Assembly (NCBI GenBank): GCA_028692275.1
Contig: JAQUXR010000004.1
Location: 1-64,000, forward strand
Reading direction: 5' to 3'
Length of the DNA stretch: 64,000 nt
DNA from: Frisingicoccus sp009929615
GTDB lineage: Bacteria; Bacillota; Clostridia; Lachnospirales; Lachnospiraceae
The notes under the pieces are model-generated. The model was not told where the DNA came from, made no database searches, and saw only the letters and a program-made list of their open reading frames with translations. Shown in pieces: positions 17,130-26,198 of this stretch. Made by a program: the position numbers and the translations under genes. Each line of letters starts with the position of its first letter. Within the stretch, counting starts at the first letter, position 1.

Positions 17130-17159
17130 GAAAAGTGATGCACCTACACATCACTTTTC
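17130..17159 (-). terminator. Terminator of the sensor-less sigma-54 activator gene
   Basis: GAAAAGTGATG (17130-17140) pairs with CATCACTTTTC (17149-17159); TTTTCTTTTTT follows on the minus strand. It separates the activator from the acyl-CoA dehydrogenase promoter. Confidence 0.85.
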
Positions 17160-17170
17160 CCAGTTGAATT

Positions 17171-18172
17171 CTAGTTTTTTCTTATATTTACAGCCTTTTC
17201 TTCCTGATGCTCATTTGCATCATCCAAATGATACTGATGCAGCTTTCTGGAAATTGTAGACTGATTCACGCCCAGGGCCTCTGCCATTTTTCGTGTACTT
17301 CCAAACTGATTTCTCGTATTCTCCAGTAACTGCATCTCCATCTGACTCAAAGCCTCTTTATATGGAATAATCCCCTTAACTGTTACCTCACCGCTCAGCA
17401 TAACACCTTTGCAATACCGGTCCTGAAGATGTTTTGCACGCATCACCGGGTCATGTTCTAAAACAACAATATTTTCAACCAGATTTTCCAGTTCGCGGAT
17501 ATTTCCCGGCCAGTCCAAATGGGCAAGGGTCTGGGCCGCCTTCACGGTCAGCCCTTTGTTTTTATTATATTTTTTATTAAACTTATCCAAAAAATGATAA
17601 CATAAAGGAATGATATCCTCCTGCCGTTCTCTCAAAGGCGGAATTGCCAGCTGAATAACATTGAGCCGGTAAAATAAATCCCGACGGAATTTTCCCTGCT
17701 CAACCATTTCTTCCAGATTTTGGTTCGTGGCCGAAATAATACGTACATCTACCGGAATGTTCTGGGAACCGCCAACATGAAATATCTCCTTTTTCTGAAT
17801 GACACGTAAAAGTTTTACCTGCATCTCCAGGCTCATCTCACTGATTTCATCCAAAAATAGCGTCCCATGATTGGCCATTTCAAACAGGCCGGCTTTTCCT
17901 TTTTTGCGTGCACCGGTAAAGGCTCCGTCTTCATAGCCAAAAAGTTCAGACTCAAAGAGATTCTCAGGAATTGCACCGCAGTTAATCTTAACAATCGGCT
18001 GATTCTTGCGGTGGCTGGTCTGACAAATATATTTAAAAATAACTTCTTTACCCGTTCCCGACTCTCCTGTAATCATTACCGAGGAATCCGCATCTCGAAT
18101 ATATTCTATCGTCTGGAGAATCTTCTTCATCTGTGGACTTTCTGCAATAATGTTTTTTGATATATCTTCCAT
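17171..18172 (-). CDS. Sigma-54-dependent activator without sensor domain
   Basis: 333 aa. The protein starts almost directly with the AAA+ domain: Walker A GESGTGKE (about 38-45), ELFGYEDGAFTGARKKGK (GAFTGA loop that contacts sigma-54), Walker B GTLFLDEISEM, and the arginine-finger region FRRDLFYRLNVIQ. The C-terminus is a helix-turn-helix (GSTRKMAEALGVNQSTISRKL) of the TyrR/Fis type. No PAS, GAF or receiver domain precedes it, so control must come from a partner, nucleotide level or expression. It lies just upstream of a sigma-54 promoter and acyl-CoA dehydrogenase, its likely target. A 66-base gap separates it from the ArgB-like gene. Confidence 0.92.
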   Translation of the reverse strand: MEDISKNIIAESPQMKKILQTIEYIRDADSSVMITGESGTGKEVIFKYICQTSHRKNQPIVKINCGAIPENLFESELFGYEDGAFTGARKKGKAGLFEMANHGTLFLDEISEMSLEMQVKLLRVIQKKEIFHVGGSQNIPVDVRIISATNQNLEEMVEQGKFRRDLFYRLNVIQLAIPPLRERQEDIIPLCYHFLDKFNKKYNKNKGLTVKAAQTLAHLDWPGNIRELENLVENIVVLEHDPVMRAKHLQDRYCKGVMLSGEVTVKGIIPYKEALSQMEMQLLENTRNQFGSTRKMAEALGVNQSTISRKLHQYHLDDANEHQEEKAVNIRKN

Positions 18173-18238
18173 AACTTTTCCTCCCGAATGAATAATAGAA
18201 AAGAGACCAGTAGTATCTACCGGCCTCGGTCTTAGTCC

Positions 18239-18937
18239 TTATCTTTCATGCGGATATAACTGATTCTTATCCCGGATAATCATGCCACCCACACCGTGAA
18301 CACTGAAAAGTTCAAGGAGAAGGGAATGTTCAATTCTGCCATCCAGTAAATGAACACGGTTAACGCCTGCTTCTATGGCATCCTTACCAAGCTCCATCTG
18401 CTTATGAAGTTCTTCCGGCAGTATGTCTTTTGCCCTTCCATTATTGACATCCTCAACAGTCAATGCACCATAGGACTCCCCTGTGTTTTTGGACAAATAA
18501 ATAAGTTTATCCGCAGACATACATACAGCAACTTCCTTAGCTGTCTCTTCAGGGTCAATATAAACGGTTTCTGTATCCACATCATTCGGCACAATAACCG
18601 GTATGTATCCATTATCCAAAGTCATATGCAGCGTCTGTATATCAATGCCACAGACCCCGATCGCCTTCGGTCCATATAATTCAATCAATTTAGCAATACG
18701 TTTGTTTTCCCGAAACTTATCCATGCCCATCCGTGTATCGTGAACGACAATCGGTTTCATTCCAACAGAACTAAGGAGTGCAATATCCTGCATCAGGGAT
18801 TTCTCTTCCATCCCATCCAGCCATTCACTGCATCCATATTCTATAACAACAACTTTCTGATTAAAATCCCGAATATATGGCAAAGCATCTATTAATATAT
18901 CCGCTTTATGCTCAATCTCTTCCATAAAATCACTCAT
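18239..18937 (-). CDS. Acetylglutamate kinase-like pseudoenzyme
   Basis: 232 aa, against about 260-300 for ArgB. It aligns with the amino-acid kinase fold: DILIDALPYIRDFNQKVVVIEYG, the DIALLSSVGMKPIVVH segment, and a very ArgB-like end, NRVHLLDGRIEHSLLLELFS then VHGVGGMI. But the phosphate-binding K-x-GG is EYGC, the HGGG loop is HDTR, and the second catalytic Lys region (GGMxPK) is missing. It probably cannot phosphorylate acetylglutamate; a regulatory or ligand-binding role is possible. It sits between the tetrapyrrole genes and a sigma-54 activator, away from any arginine gene. Confidence 0.7.
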   Translation of the reverse strand: MSDFMEEIEHKADILIDALPYIRDFNQKVVVIEYGCSEWLDGMEEKSLMQDIALLSSVGMKPIVVHDTRMGMDKFRENKRIAKLIELYGPKAIGVCGIDIQTLHMTLDNGYIPVIVPNDVDTETVYIDPEETAKEVAVCMSADKLIYLSKNTGESYGALTVEDVNNGRAKDILPEELHKQMELGKDAIEAGVNRVHLLDGRIEHSLLLELFSVHGVGGMIIRDKNQLYPHER

Positions 18938-19004
18938 TATCTTATTCTTCTTTCTGTATTTTATAGATATAGATTTTAATACATATTTCTTTGAAATGCA
19001 ATGG

Positions 19005-19568
19005 CTATATCAGCCGCCGGGTACTTTCCATAAACTTTCTGAACTCCTCAGGCCATATGCAAAACTCCGGATTATCCTCAAGGAGTTCTTTATAGACTTC
19101 CTCCACGTCCATCCAGATTAATTCCTCTATCTCTTCTCTTTGATAATAAAGTGTGTCCAGAGAAACCTCTAAATCAAGCAGATATACATAATTCACTTCA
19201 TAGTTTTTAAAAGGTGTTCCATAAAAATCAAAAGTTCCGCCGACCATCTGTTTAAACAGAAATTTCAGATGTTTCTTCACCGTCGAAATTCCAAGTTCTT
19301 CTTCCAGTTCCCGAAGAGCTGTTGATATAAAGGTTTCTCCCGCAGTCATGTGACCGGCACAGGAAACATCCAGACATCCCGGAAAAGAATCCTTATCTCT
19401 GCGGCGTCGTTGAAGAAGTACCTGAAAACTCCCATCAGACTGAATATTACGTATAACCCAGACATGGGAACCGCCGTGAATATCCCCATCCCTGTGAACA
19501 GCTTCTCTTTCTTTGGTTTTACCTAATTTATTACCTTCTTCGTCAAGTAATTCAAAATATTCTGCCAT
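19005..19568 (-). CDS. NUDIX hydrolase
   Basis: 187 aa. The Nudix box is complete: G(HMTAG)E(TFISTAL)RELEEELGI at about residues 78-100, binding the metal and diphosphate substrate. The N-terminus (EYFELLDEEGNKLGKTKEREAVHRDGDIH) and FPGCLDVSCAGH resemble the IDI-like/YfcD Nudix branch. The substrate is unknown. It follows hemL by 27 bases, which suggests co-transcription with the tetrapyrrole operon. Confidence 0.9.
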   Translation of the reverse strand: MAEYFELLDEEGNKLGKTKEREAVHRDGDIHGGSHVWVIRNIQSDGSFQVLLQRRRRDKDSFPGCLDVSCAGHMTAGETFISTALRELEEELGISTVKKHLKFLFKQMVGGTFDFYGTPFKNYEVNYVYLLDLEVSLDTLYYQREEIEELIWMDVEEVYKELLEDNPEFCIWPEEFRKFMESTRRLI

Positions 19569-19595
19569 ATAAATACCTGTCCATTCTTTTTGTCG

Positions 19596-20882
19596 TTAAT
19601 TCTGCCACTGGCTCAGTGCTTTTTCAATAGCCTCAACCGTTTTTTCAATATCCTCATCACTATGAATACCACTGACAAACAGGGCTTCAAACTGAGATGG
19701 TGCAATATATATGCCATTATCCAGCATAACTTTAAAATACATTTTAAAGGCTTCCAAATCCGAAGATGCTGCCGTTTCATAATTTGTTACCGGAACATCT
19801 GTGAAAAACAAACTCATTAAAGAACCGCAGCGGTTGCATAGGGCTTTCAGATGATATTTTTCAATATTCTTCAAAAAAGCTTTTTCAAGCTTTTCAGCCT
19901 GTGCTTCCGCCTGCTTATAAATCTCCGGATGGTTTTTAAGAATCTCCAAAGTCTTAATTCCTGCCGCAACAGCAATTGGATTTCCTGATAAAGTCCCTGC
20001 CTGATAAACAGGCCCTGAAGGTGAAACCATCTCCATAATCTCTTTTTTACCACCATAGACTGCCAAAGGCATACCGCCTCCAACAATTTTTCCCATGGTC
20101 GTCATATCCGGTATCACATGATAATACCCCTGTGCTCCTGAATATCCCAACCGGAATCCTGTAATAACTTCATCAAAAATAAGGACTGCTCCATATTCTT
20201 TCGTTATCTCACGAAGTCCTTCTAAAAACCCGGGTTCGGGAAGAACTACGCCCATATTGGCCGCCACCGGTTCCACAATAAGTGCAGCAATATCACTGCC
20301 ATGGGTTTCAAATAATTCCTTCACACTGTCCAGATTGTTATAAACTGCTGTCAACGTCTTAGAGGCATAGGCTTCCGGCACGCCGGCACTGTCAGGAACA
20401 TTCTGGGTCATCAGGCCCGAACCTGCCTTGACCAAAAGTCCATCCGCATGGCCATGATAACAGCCTTCGAATTTAATGATATAGTCCCTTCCTGTATAAC
20501 CCCTGGCCGCACGAATCGCACTCATTACCGCCTCCGTACCCGAATTAACCAGCCGAGCCATTTCCACAGAAGGTACGGCATCAATAATCATTTCACAGAG
20601 TGTCACTTCTCCCGCTGTCGGTGCCCCATAACTGGTTCCCCTGCGAACGGCATCACATATGGCATCTACTACGGAAGGATTGGCATGCCCCAGAATCATC
20701 GGTCCCCAGGAACCGATAAAATCGATATAATCATGACCATCTATATCGTAAATATGACTGCCTTCTGCCCTCTCGATAAATCTCGGGGTCATTCCAACGG
20801 AACGGTAAGCCCGTACCGGACTGCTCACGCCTCCCGGCATCAGCTTACATGCTTTTTCAAAAATCTCCTGACTTCTATCCAT
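19596..20882 (-). CDS. hemL: Glutamate-1-semialdehyde 2,1-aminomutase
   Basis: 428 aa PLP enzyme making 5-aminolevulinate from glutamate-1-semialdehyde (C5 pathway). PGGVSSPVRAYRSVG, FIGSWGPMILGHANP, GTEAVMSAIRAARGYTGR, KFEGCYHGHAD, FDEVITGFR, the PLP Lys in TMGKIVGGGMP, and YQAGTLSGNPIAVAAG are all present. It works with hemA, whose unstable product it takes over. It lies 12 bases after hemB in the operon. Confidence 0.98.
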   Translation of the reverse strand: MDRSQEIFEKACKLMPGGVSSPVRAYRSVGMTPRFIERAEGSHIYDIDGHDYIDFIGSWGPMILGHANPSVVDAICDAVRRGTSYGAPTAGEVTLCEMIIDAVPSVEMARLVNSGTEAVMSAIRAARGYTGRDYIIKFEGCYHGHADGLLVKAGSGLMTQNVPDSAGVPEAYASKTLTAVYNNLDSVKELFETHGSDIAALIVEPVAANMGVVLPEPGFLEGLREITKEYGAVLIFDEVITGFRLGYSGAQGYYHVIPDMTTMGKIVGGGMPLAVYGGKKEIMEMVSPSGPVYQAGTLSGNPIAVAAGIKTLEILKNHPEIYKQAEAQAEKLEKAFLKNIEKYHLKALCNRCGSLMSLFFTDVPVTNYETAASSDLEAFKMYFKVMLDNGIYIAPSQFEALFVSGIHSDEDIEKTVEAIEKALSQWQN

Positions 20883-20894
20883 AAAATACGAACC

Positions 20895-21866
20895 TCACTC
20901 TTTCAGCCAACGGGCAATATCCAGTGCATAATAGGTAATTATCATTTTTGCACCGGCCCGTTTAAAGGCTGTCATTGTCTCCATAACCACTCTTTTTTCA
21001 TCAATCCATCCATTCAGGGCGGCGGCTTTCATCATCGAGTATTCACCACTCACACTATAAGTACAGATTGGCATTGGAAATTCATCCGCAATCATTTTCA
21101 AAATATCGAGATAGGCCATCCCCGGTTTTACCATTAAGATGTCCGCCCCCTCTTCCATATCCAGCTCAGCTTCAATAAGCGCCTCTTTTTTATTACGCCA
21201 ATCCATCTGATAGGATTTTCTGTCTCCAAAAGACGGAGCTGAATGTGCCGCATCCCGGAAAGGGCCATAATAAGCCGAGGCATATTTTATGCTGTAGGCC
21301 ATAATCAAAACATCTTCAAATCCGGAATCATCTAGTTTTTTACGCATATGTCCGATACGTCCATCCATCATATCCGAAGGTGCTACAATATCCGCGCCGG
21401 CTTCAGCGCAGCTAAGTGCAGCCCTTGACAGTAATTCAAGGGTTTCATCATTGAGAACCTTTCCCTCATAAATAAGACCGCAGTGTCCATGGTCTGTATA
21501 TTCGCAAAGACAGATATCTGCAATACATATCATCTCCGGATAAATTTCTTTTGTCAGCCGAATAGCCCGTTGAACAATGCCCTCCGGATTATAGGCCTGG
21601 CTTCCTAAGGCATCCTTATGATTTGGCACGCCAAAAAATAAAAGACTTCTTACACCAGTATCCCACACTTCTTTTAAATGTACTTTAAATGTATCTAAAG
21701 AATAATGAAAAATTCCGGGCATTGATGAAATTTCATCCTGTACCCCTTCACCTTCGACAACAAAAACCGGATAAATTAAATCCGATATATTCACATCATA
21801 TTCATGTATCATGTCCCGAATGGCCTGCGAAACCCTCAGCCGCCTTGGTCTCCTTAACATTTCCAC
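20895..21866 (-). CDS. hemB: Delta-aminolevulinic acid dehydratase (porphobilinogen synthase)
   Basis: 323 aa, joining two 5-aminolevulinate molecules to porphobilinogen. RRPRRLRVSQAIRDM start, FPVFV-type substrate entry LIYPVFVVEG, the metal site with Cys residues in DICLCEYTDHGHCG (zinc type), the Schiff-base Lys residues in YSIKYASAYYGPFR and LMVKPGMAYLDI, and YSVSGEYSMMKAA. The GTG at 21866 has GGAG at ten bases; an ATG two codons later is an alternative. Confidence 0.98.
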   Translation of the reverse strand: MEMLRRPRRLRVSQAIRDMIHEYDVNISDLIYPVFVVEGEGVQDEISSMPGIFHYSLDTFKVHLKEVWDTGVRSLLFFGVPNHKDALGSQAYNPEGIVQRAIRLTKEIYPEMICIADICLCEYTDHGHCGLIYEGKVLNDETLELLSRAALSCAEAGADIVAPSDMMDGRIGHMRKKLDDSGFEDVLIMAYSIKYASAYYGPFRDAAHSAPSFGDRKSYQMDWRNKKEALIEAELDMEEGADILMVKPGMAYLDILKMIADEFPMPICTYSVSGEYSMMKAAALNGWIDEKRVVMETMTAFKRAGAKMIITYYALDIARWLKE

Positions 21867-21873
21867 AGTTTTA

Positions 21874-23385
21874 TCACTCCTTAATGTTCAACTGACATAA
21901 ACAGTCTGTCAGTCCATCTATTGTATATTCTTCAGCAGTTGCAAAAACCTTCAGCCCGGCTTCCTCTGCCATACCGGCTGTGACCGGACCAATACAAAGG
22001 ATTGGTGGACAGTTTTCTATCTCTCCTGCCATTTCCGTAAATGCCCGGACTGCTGAACCACTGGCAAAGGTTATATAATCCACACCTTTCAGGGCCCGGT
22101 CTAAAATATCCTTTTTACGCCAGTCAGTCCGGGTCTCATAAGCCGGAACATCCGTGTATGTCAGCCCCTTTTCGTCAAAGCACCGGTTAATTGCCTGTGA
22201 ACCTTCCTTTGCTCGAAAAATCATGATTTTCTCATCCGAGGACACATTCATTGTCAGCCCCTGTGCCAAAGCCTCTGACGTATAGCTTTCCGGCATATAA
22301 TCTGCTAAAAAGCCATAGTCTTTTAACGTTTCTGCTGTACCGGAACCAACAACCGCAAATTTAAGCTGATCTGTCTGTCTGTAGTCTATGTCGTAGCTTT
22401 TCAATGTATCAAAAAATAAGGATACGCCTCTGCTGCTTGTAAAAACAATCCAGGAAAAATCCGAAATCTCTTCAATAATTTCTTTTAAAGCTGATTCCTT
22501 CGCCGGTTCTGTATAAATAAGACTTACATCTATCGGTTCTGCCCCAGCCTGCAAAAAACTGCTATGCTGCTTTCTTACCAAGTCCCGGGTACCCGTCAGC
22601 AGAATACGTTTTCCTCGAAGAGGCTGCTCTCTCTGCCAGTCCAGAATATCGGATAGCTCCGCCACCTGACCAACCACAAGAATTCCCGGTGGATGCATTC
22701 CCGCCATCTTTGCATCATTAACAATCGTTCCCAAAGTGCCTGTAACTACTTTCTGGTTTCCTGTGGTCCCATTTGTAATGACCGCTGCCGGAGTCGCTTC
22801 GTCTTTTCCATACTTCACCAACGAACTCTGAATTTCAGCCATTCTCTGGATTCCCATCAAAAAAACAAGGGTTCCACCAGACTTTGCCAGAACCTCATAG
22901 TCCACTGTACTTTCCTCCGGCTGTTCGTGGCCCGTAATAAAATGGACCTGAGCTGCCATTCCCCGATGGGTCACCGGAATACCGGCATAGGCAGGCACGC
23001 TGTAAGCGGAAGATACTCCCGGAACAATCTCAAAAGGAATTTCTGCCATTTTTAATACCAGAGCTTCTTCTCCGCCACGGCCAAAAATAAAAGGGTCTCC
23101 CCCTTTCAAACGCACTACCGACTTTCCCTCAAAGGCTTTTTCAAGCAATAACTCCTGAATTTCGTTTTGAGGCATGTGGTGATGACCGGCCCGTTTTCCT
23201 GCATATATTAATTCAGCATTTTCATCCGCTTCATTTAAAAGTGCATTCGAAGCCAGATAATCATAAATAATGACATCTGCATGACGAATACACCACAGTC
23301 CTTTAACCGTCAACAGCCCCGGATCTCCCGGTCCCGCTCCAACGAGATAAACCTTTCCTTTTTCCACAGTTTTTCTCCATTTCAT
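21874..23385 (-). CDS. cobA-hemD: Fused uroporphyrinogen-III C-methyltransferase / uroporphyrinogen-III synthase
   Basis: 503 aa fusion. Residues about 10-250 are the SAM-dependent methyltransferase (VYLVGAGPGDPGLLTVKG; RLKGGDPFIFGRGGEE; VPGVSSAYSVPAYAGIPVTHRG; VFLMGIQRM), which makes precorrin-2; residues about 255-500 are HemD (GKRILLTGTRD; WIVFTSSRGVSLFFDTL; ITFASGSAVRAF), which closes uroporphyrinogen III. The ATG overlaps the hemC stop by four bases. With sirC this points to siroheme and/or cobalamin rather than heme, since no hemE or later heme gene is present here. Confidence 0.96.
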   Translation of the reverse strand: MKWRKTVEKGKVYLVGAGPGDPGLLTVKGLWCIRHADVIIYDYLASNALLNEADENAELIYAGKRAGHHHMPQNEIQELLLEKAFEGKSVVRLKGGDPFIFGRGGEEALVLKMAEIPFEIVPGVSSAYSVPAYAGIPVTHRGMAAQVHFITGHEQPEESTVDYEVLAKSGGTLVFLMGIQRMAEIQSSLVKYGKDEATPAAVITNGTTGNQKVVTGTLGTIVNDAKMAGMHPPGILVVGQVAELSDILDWQREQPLRGKRILLTGTRDLVRKQHSSFLQAGAEPIDVSLIYTEPAKESALKEIIEEISDFSWIVFTSSRGVSLFFDTLKSYDIDYRQTDQLKFAVVGSGTAETLKDYGFLADYMPESYTSEALAQGLTMNVSSDEKIMIFRAKEGSQAINRCFDEKGLTYTDVPAYETRTDWRKKDILDRALKGVDYITFASGSAVRAFTEMAGEIENCPPILCIGPVTAGMAEEAGLKVFATAEEYTIDGLTDCLCQLNIKE

Positions 23386-24308
23386 CCCTTATTTAAAAGT
23401 TTTTCCGCCAATTTTTGTCCAAGTTCTCCGGCTTCAGAAATCCCACCGGTCACTTCTGTGTATAACATCGTCTTTCCGTCCTGTGCGAAGCCGCCTTTTA
23501 TCCGCAGCCTTTCGCCATCAATCCATGAACACGCCCCCGCCGGAGCATTACAGCCTCCGCCAATGTATTTCAGGAAATTCCGTTCCGCCTGCAGCATATA
23601 TGCCGCCTTTTCCTCATTAATCGTCTGGCAGACGCTTCTGAATTCCGGCACCTTTAAAAGTTCTTCGGCGACCTCTACTGCCAGAATTGCCTGACCTGCT
23701 GCCGGAAGATATTCTTCGCTGTCCAAAACTTCATAATAAAATTTATTATAAAAATCTTTATATTCATCCGCAGAATCCCGGCGAAGCCGTTCAAGACCTG
23801 CCCTCGCTAAAACGATGGCATCGTACTGGCCTTCATCAAGTTTTTTAAGTCGAGTCTGCACATTTCCCCGTATTTCTTTTGTCTCAATCTGTGGATTCAG
23901 CATCTGAAGCTGCAGTTTACGTCTAAGACTTCCCGTACCGATAATGCTGCCTGGTTTCATACAGACTATAGGCATATTATCCCTGGTAACAACCATATCT
24001 TCATATTCAGCCCGTTCCACAACAGCACCAAGAACCAGCCCCTTTGGAAAATCAACGGGCATATCTTTAGCACTGTGAACAGCCATATGAATCCGGCCAT
24101 CCAACAGTGCCATCTCTAATTCTTTTGTAAAAACACCTTTGCCTCCAAAACTGCTCAGATTTTTATCCAGCTGCTTATCCCCTTCTGTGGCCATCGGCAC
24201 AATCTCTATCTCCAGTTCAGGCATCTTTTTACGTATCTTTTCTGCCACAATCCGGGTCTGTGCCTGTGCGAGCAGGCTTTTCCGGGTTCCAATTCTTAAT
24301 ATCTTCAT
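23382..24308 (-). CDS. hemC: Hydroxymethylbilane synthase (porphobilinogen deaminase)
   Basis: 308 aa, building the linear tetrapyrrole. RIGTRKSLLAQAQT start, VHSAKDMPVDFP, GTGSLRRKLQL, EIRGNVQTRLKKLDEGQYDAIVLARAGL, and the dipyrromethane cofactor Cys in GGGCNAPAGA. It overlaps the sirC gene at its start and cobA-hemD at its end by four bases each, so translation is coupled. Confidence 0.98.
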   Translation of the reverse strand: MKILRIGTRKSLLAQAQTRIVAEKIRKKMPELEIEIVPMATEGDKQLDKNLSSFGGKGVFTKELEMALLDGRIHMAVHSAKDMPVDFPKGLVLGAVVERAEYEDMVVTRDNMPIVCMKPGSIIGTGSLRRKLQLQMLNPQIETKEIRGNVQTRLKKLDEGQYDAIVLARAGLERLRRDSADEYKDFYNKFYYEVLDSEEYLPAAGQAILAVEVAEELLKVPEFRSVCQTINEEKAAYMLQAERNFLKYIGGGCNAPAGACSWIDGERLRIKGGFAQDGKTMLYTEVTGGISEAGELGQKLAEKLLNKG

Positions 24309-24982
24309 TCTTTCTTTTTATCCACCTTATTCTCCAGAATGAGTCGGTTAACATCGTCCTCTGTCAACCGTCCCTCATCCTCCAATGCCGCATTCAACAC
24401 CTTATTTAAAATAACCTTACGCTCTAAAGAATTCTGTGTAGCCTGATGCACCTGCTGTCTGGCACTTTCTCCATTAGCTTCCAGCACATCATACCAATCC
24501 GGCAGGGTTTCCTGAATCTGCTGGGATACTAACCGGGCCACTGCCGGTGTTCTGCCACCTGTGGACACGCCTACCGTTAAATTGCCTCGCTGAACAACCG
24601 ACGGGAAGAAGAAATCACAGTCCTCTGCACTCGTTGCAGAATTTACCGGGATTCGATGCTTCTTCCCCCACAAAGACAGCTGATGATTAAGTTCCATATC
24701 ATTGGTTGCACAAATCAGCATGGCCACGCTGCCAATGCCTTCTTTTTTCATATTTGTTTCCAGCCAGACAGCTGCTGCCAGAGGGCCCTCAGCTACCTCG
24801 TGGCATTCCAGTTTATTTTCTTTTTCCTTTGCCTTTAATTCCGGTTCAAATTCCTGACTGATAACATGAACTTCTGCACCCATAGCTAAAAGAGTTTCCA
24901 CTTTCCGCAGTGCTACTTTTCCGCCTCCGATAACCAGACATATTTCATTTCCTAATTCTATAAACATTGGGAATACTGCCAT
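24305..24982 (-). CDS. Precorrin-2 dehydrogenase / sirohydrochlorin ferrochelatase domain protein
   Basis: 225 aa, like the N-terminal (CysG-B/Met8/SirC) half of siroheme synthase. FPMFIELGNEICLVIGGGKVALRKVETLL is the NAD-binding start; LICATNDMELN, the Asn/Ser-rich PVNSATSAEDCDFFFPSVVQRGNLTVGVSTGGRTPAVARLVSQQI segment is the family signature. It oxidises precorrin-2 to sirohydrochlorin. The length suits a Met8-like protein with a helical tail; whether it also chelates iron or cobalt cannot be told. Confidence 0.93.
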   Translation of the reverse strand: MAVFPMFIELGNEICLVIGGGKVALRKVETLLAMGAEVHVISQEFEPELKAKEKENKLECHEVAEGPLAAAVWLETNMKKEGIGSVAMLICATNDMELNHQLSLWGKKHRIPVNSATSAEDCDFFFPSVVQRGNLTVGVSTGGRTPAVARLVSQQIQETLPDWYDVLEANGESARQQVHQATQNSLERKVILNKVLNAALEDEGRLTEDDVNRLILENKVDKKKE

Positions 24983-25004
24983 CGTCCATACCTCCTAAAT
25001 TCTC

Positions 25005-26198
25005 TCAATTCTTTTCATAAACATCTTCAATTTTTTGAAGACTTTCCATGAAAATTTCCAGTTGTTCCGGTGCCATTCCTTCTCTTAATGCGAAGAAGAA
25101 CTGCTCCATAGCTTTATTTAATCCCTTATTTTCCGCCTGCTGCCCAATAAGAGTTATCATCTGTTTCACTTGTGGAAAATGCTTTTGAAAAACCATCCAC
25201 TTTTCAAACTGCATCCTGTATTCTTCTAATATATCTACTGCCGCCATGGCTTCTTTTTCTTTTTTTTGATTATTCTCATCTGCCACCTGGGCAAAATCAT
25301 CAATATTATAATAACCCGTTTCCGGCAGAAGTGATACCCTCTGGTCAATATCCTGAGGTACCGCTAAATCAATAAATACTCTGGGTTTCGGTGTGACCAG
25401 TGACTGTTTCACTTTTTCCAGGGTCAGTGTATAGTGTGGACTGGATGTGGCACTGATAATCACATCCATGTATTCTATATGCTCATACCGTTCATTATAG
25501 GGAACCTCATAGTAAACCCCCTGTGCTTCTAAATGTCCATGCTGTCGAACCGTCATATAAATTCGACCTTTCCCTTCAGATACCAGATTTTTATAAACAC
25601 TGGTTCCAATCTTCCCGGTAGCACCAATAATCAAAATATTTTTATCCTTCAAACTGCCCAGATATTCTTTGGCTGCTTTGACAGCTATAGTTGCTGCCGA
25701 TACAGGAATACGGGATAGCTCTGTTTCTGTCTTTACTTTTTTTGCAGCAGTCACCGCATATCGAAAACAGGTATTCAGATAAGTCCCCAGCGCACCACAT
25801 GCTTTTGCCTGATCTGCCCCATCCTTTACCTGGCCTAAAATCTGATCTTCACCTATAACCATGGAATCTAATCCGCAGGCCACGTTAAACAGATGCTGAA
25901 CCGCCTTTGTCCCCTCGTAAAACCGAAGGTACTCGGCACCATCGATATTCTTCGGCAAATGAAGACTCTTAAATAAAAGCGTTTCCGCTTCAGAGAAAAT
26001 CTTCCGTTTATCCTCATCTTCACCATACAGATAAATCTCCAGACGATTGCAGGTAGACAACACCACAACCTCCAAAATAACATCTGTAGCAATCAGCTGC
26101 TTCATATATTGAATTTGTTCTTCTCCGGTCAAGGCAAAGCAGCTTCGAATATCAATGGAAGCTGTTTTATGACTGACACTAATTAACTGTATACTCAT
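25005..26198 (-). CDS. hemA: Glutamyl-tRNA reductase
   Basis: 397 aa, the first enzyme of the C5 pathway, reducing glutamyl-tRNA to the semialdehyde with NADPH. SVSHKTASIDIR, the nucleophile Cys in LSTCNRLEIYLYG (about 50), GLDSMVIGEDQILGQVK, NILIIGATGKIGTSV (NADPH fold) and FIDLAVPQDID are present; the C-terminal dimer helix is short-to-normal. It overlaps the upstream DNA alkylation repair gene by four bases and leads the tetrapyrrole set. Confidence 0.97.
   Translation of the reverse strand: MSIQLISVSHKTASIDIRSCFALTGEEQIQYMKQLIATDVILEVVVLSTCNRLEIYLYGEDEDKRKIFSEAETLLFKSLHLPKNIDGAEYLRFYEGTKAVQHLFNVACGLDSMVIGEDQILGQVKDGADQAKACGALGTYLNTCFRYAVTAAKKVKTETELSRIPVSAATIAVKAAKEYLGSLKDKNILIIGATGKIGTSVYKNLVSEGKGRIYMTVRQHGHLEAQGVYYEVPYNERYEHIEYMDVIISATSSPHYTLTLEKVKQSLVTPKPRVFIDLAVPQDIDQRVSLLPETGYYNIDDFAQVADENNQKKEKEAMAAVDILEEYRMQFEKWMVFQKHFPQVKQMITLIGQQAENKGLNKAMEQFFFALREGMAPEQLEIFMESLQKIEDVYEKN

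Noticed and set aside
18186..18232. Imperfect hairpin between the ArgB-like gene and the sensor-less activator
   Set aside because: The stem has a large bulge and wobble pairs; I cannot say whether it is a terminator.
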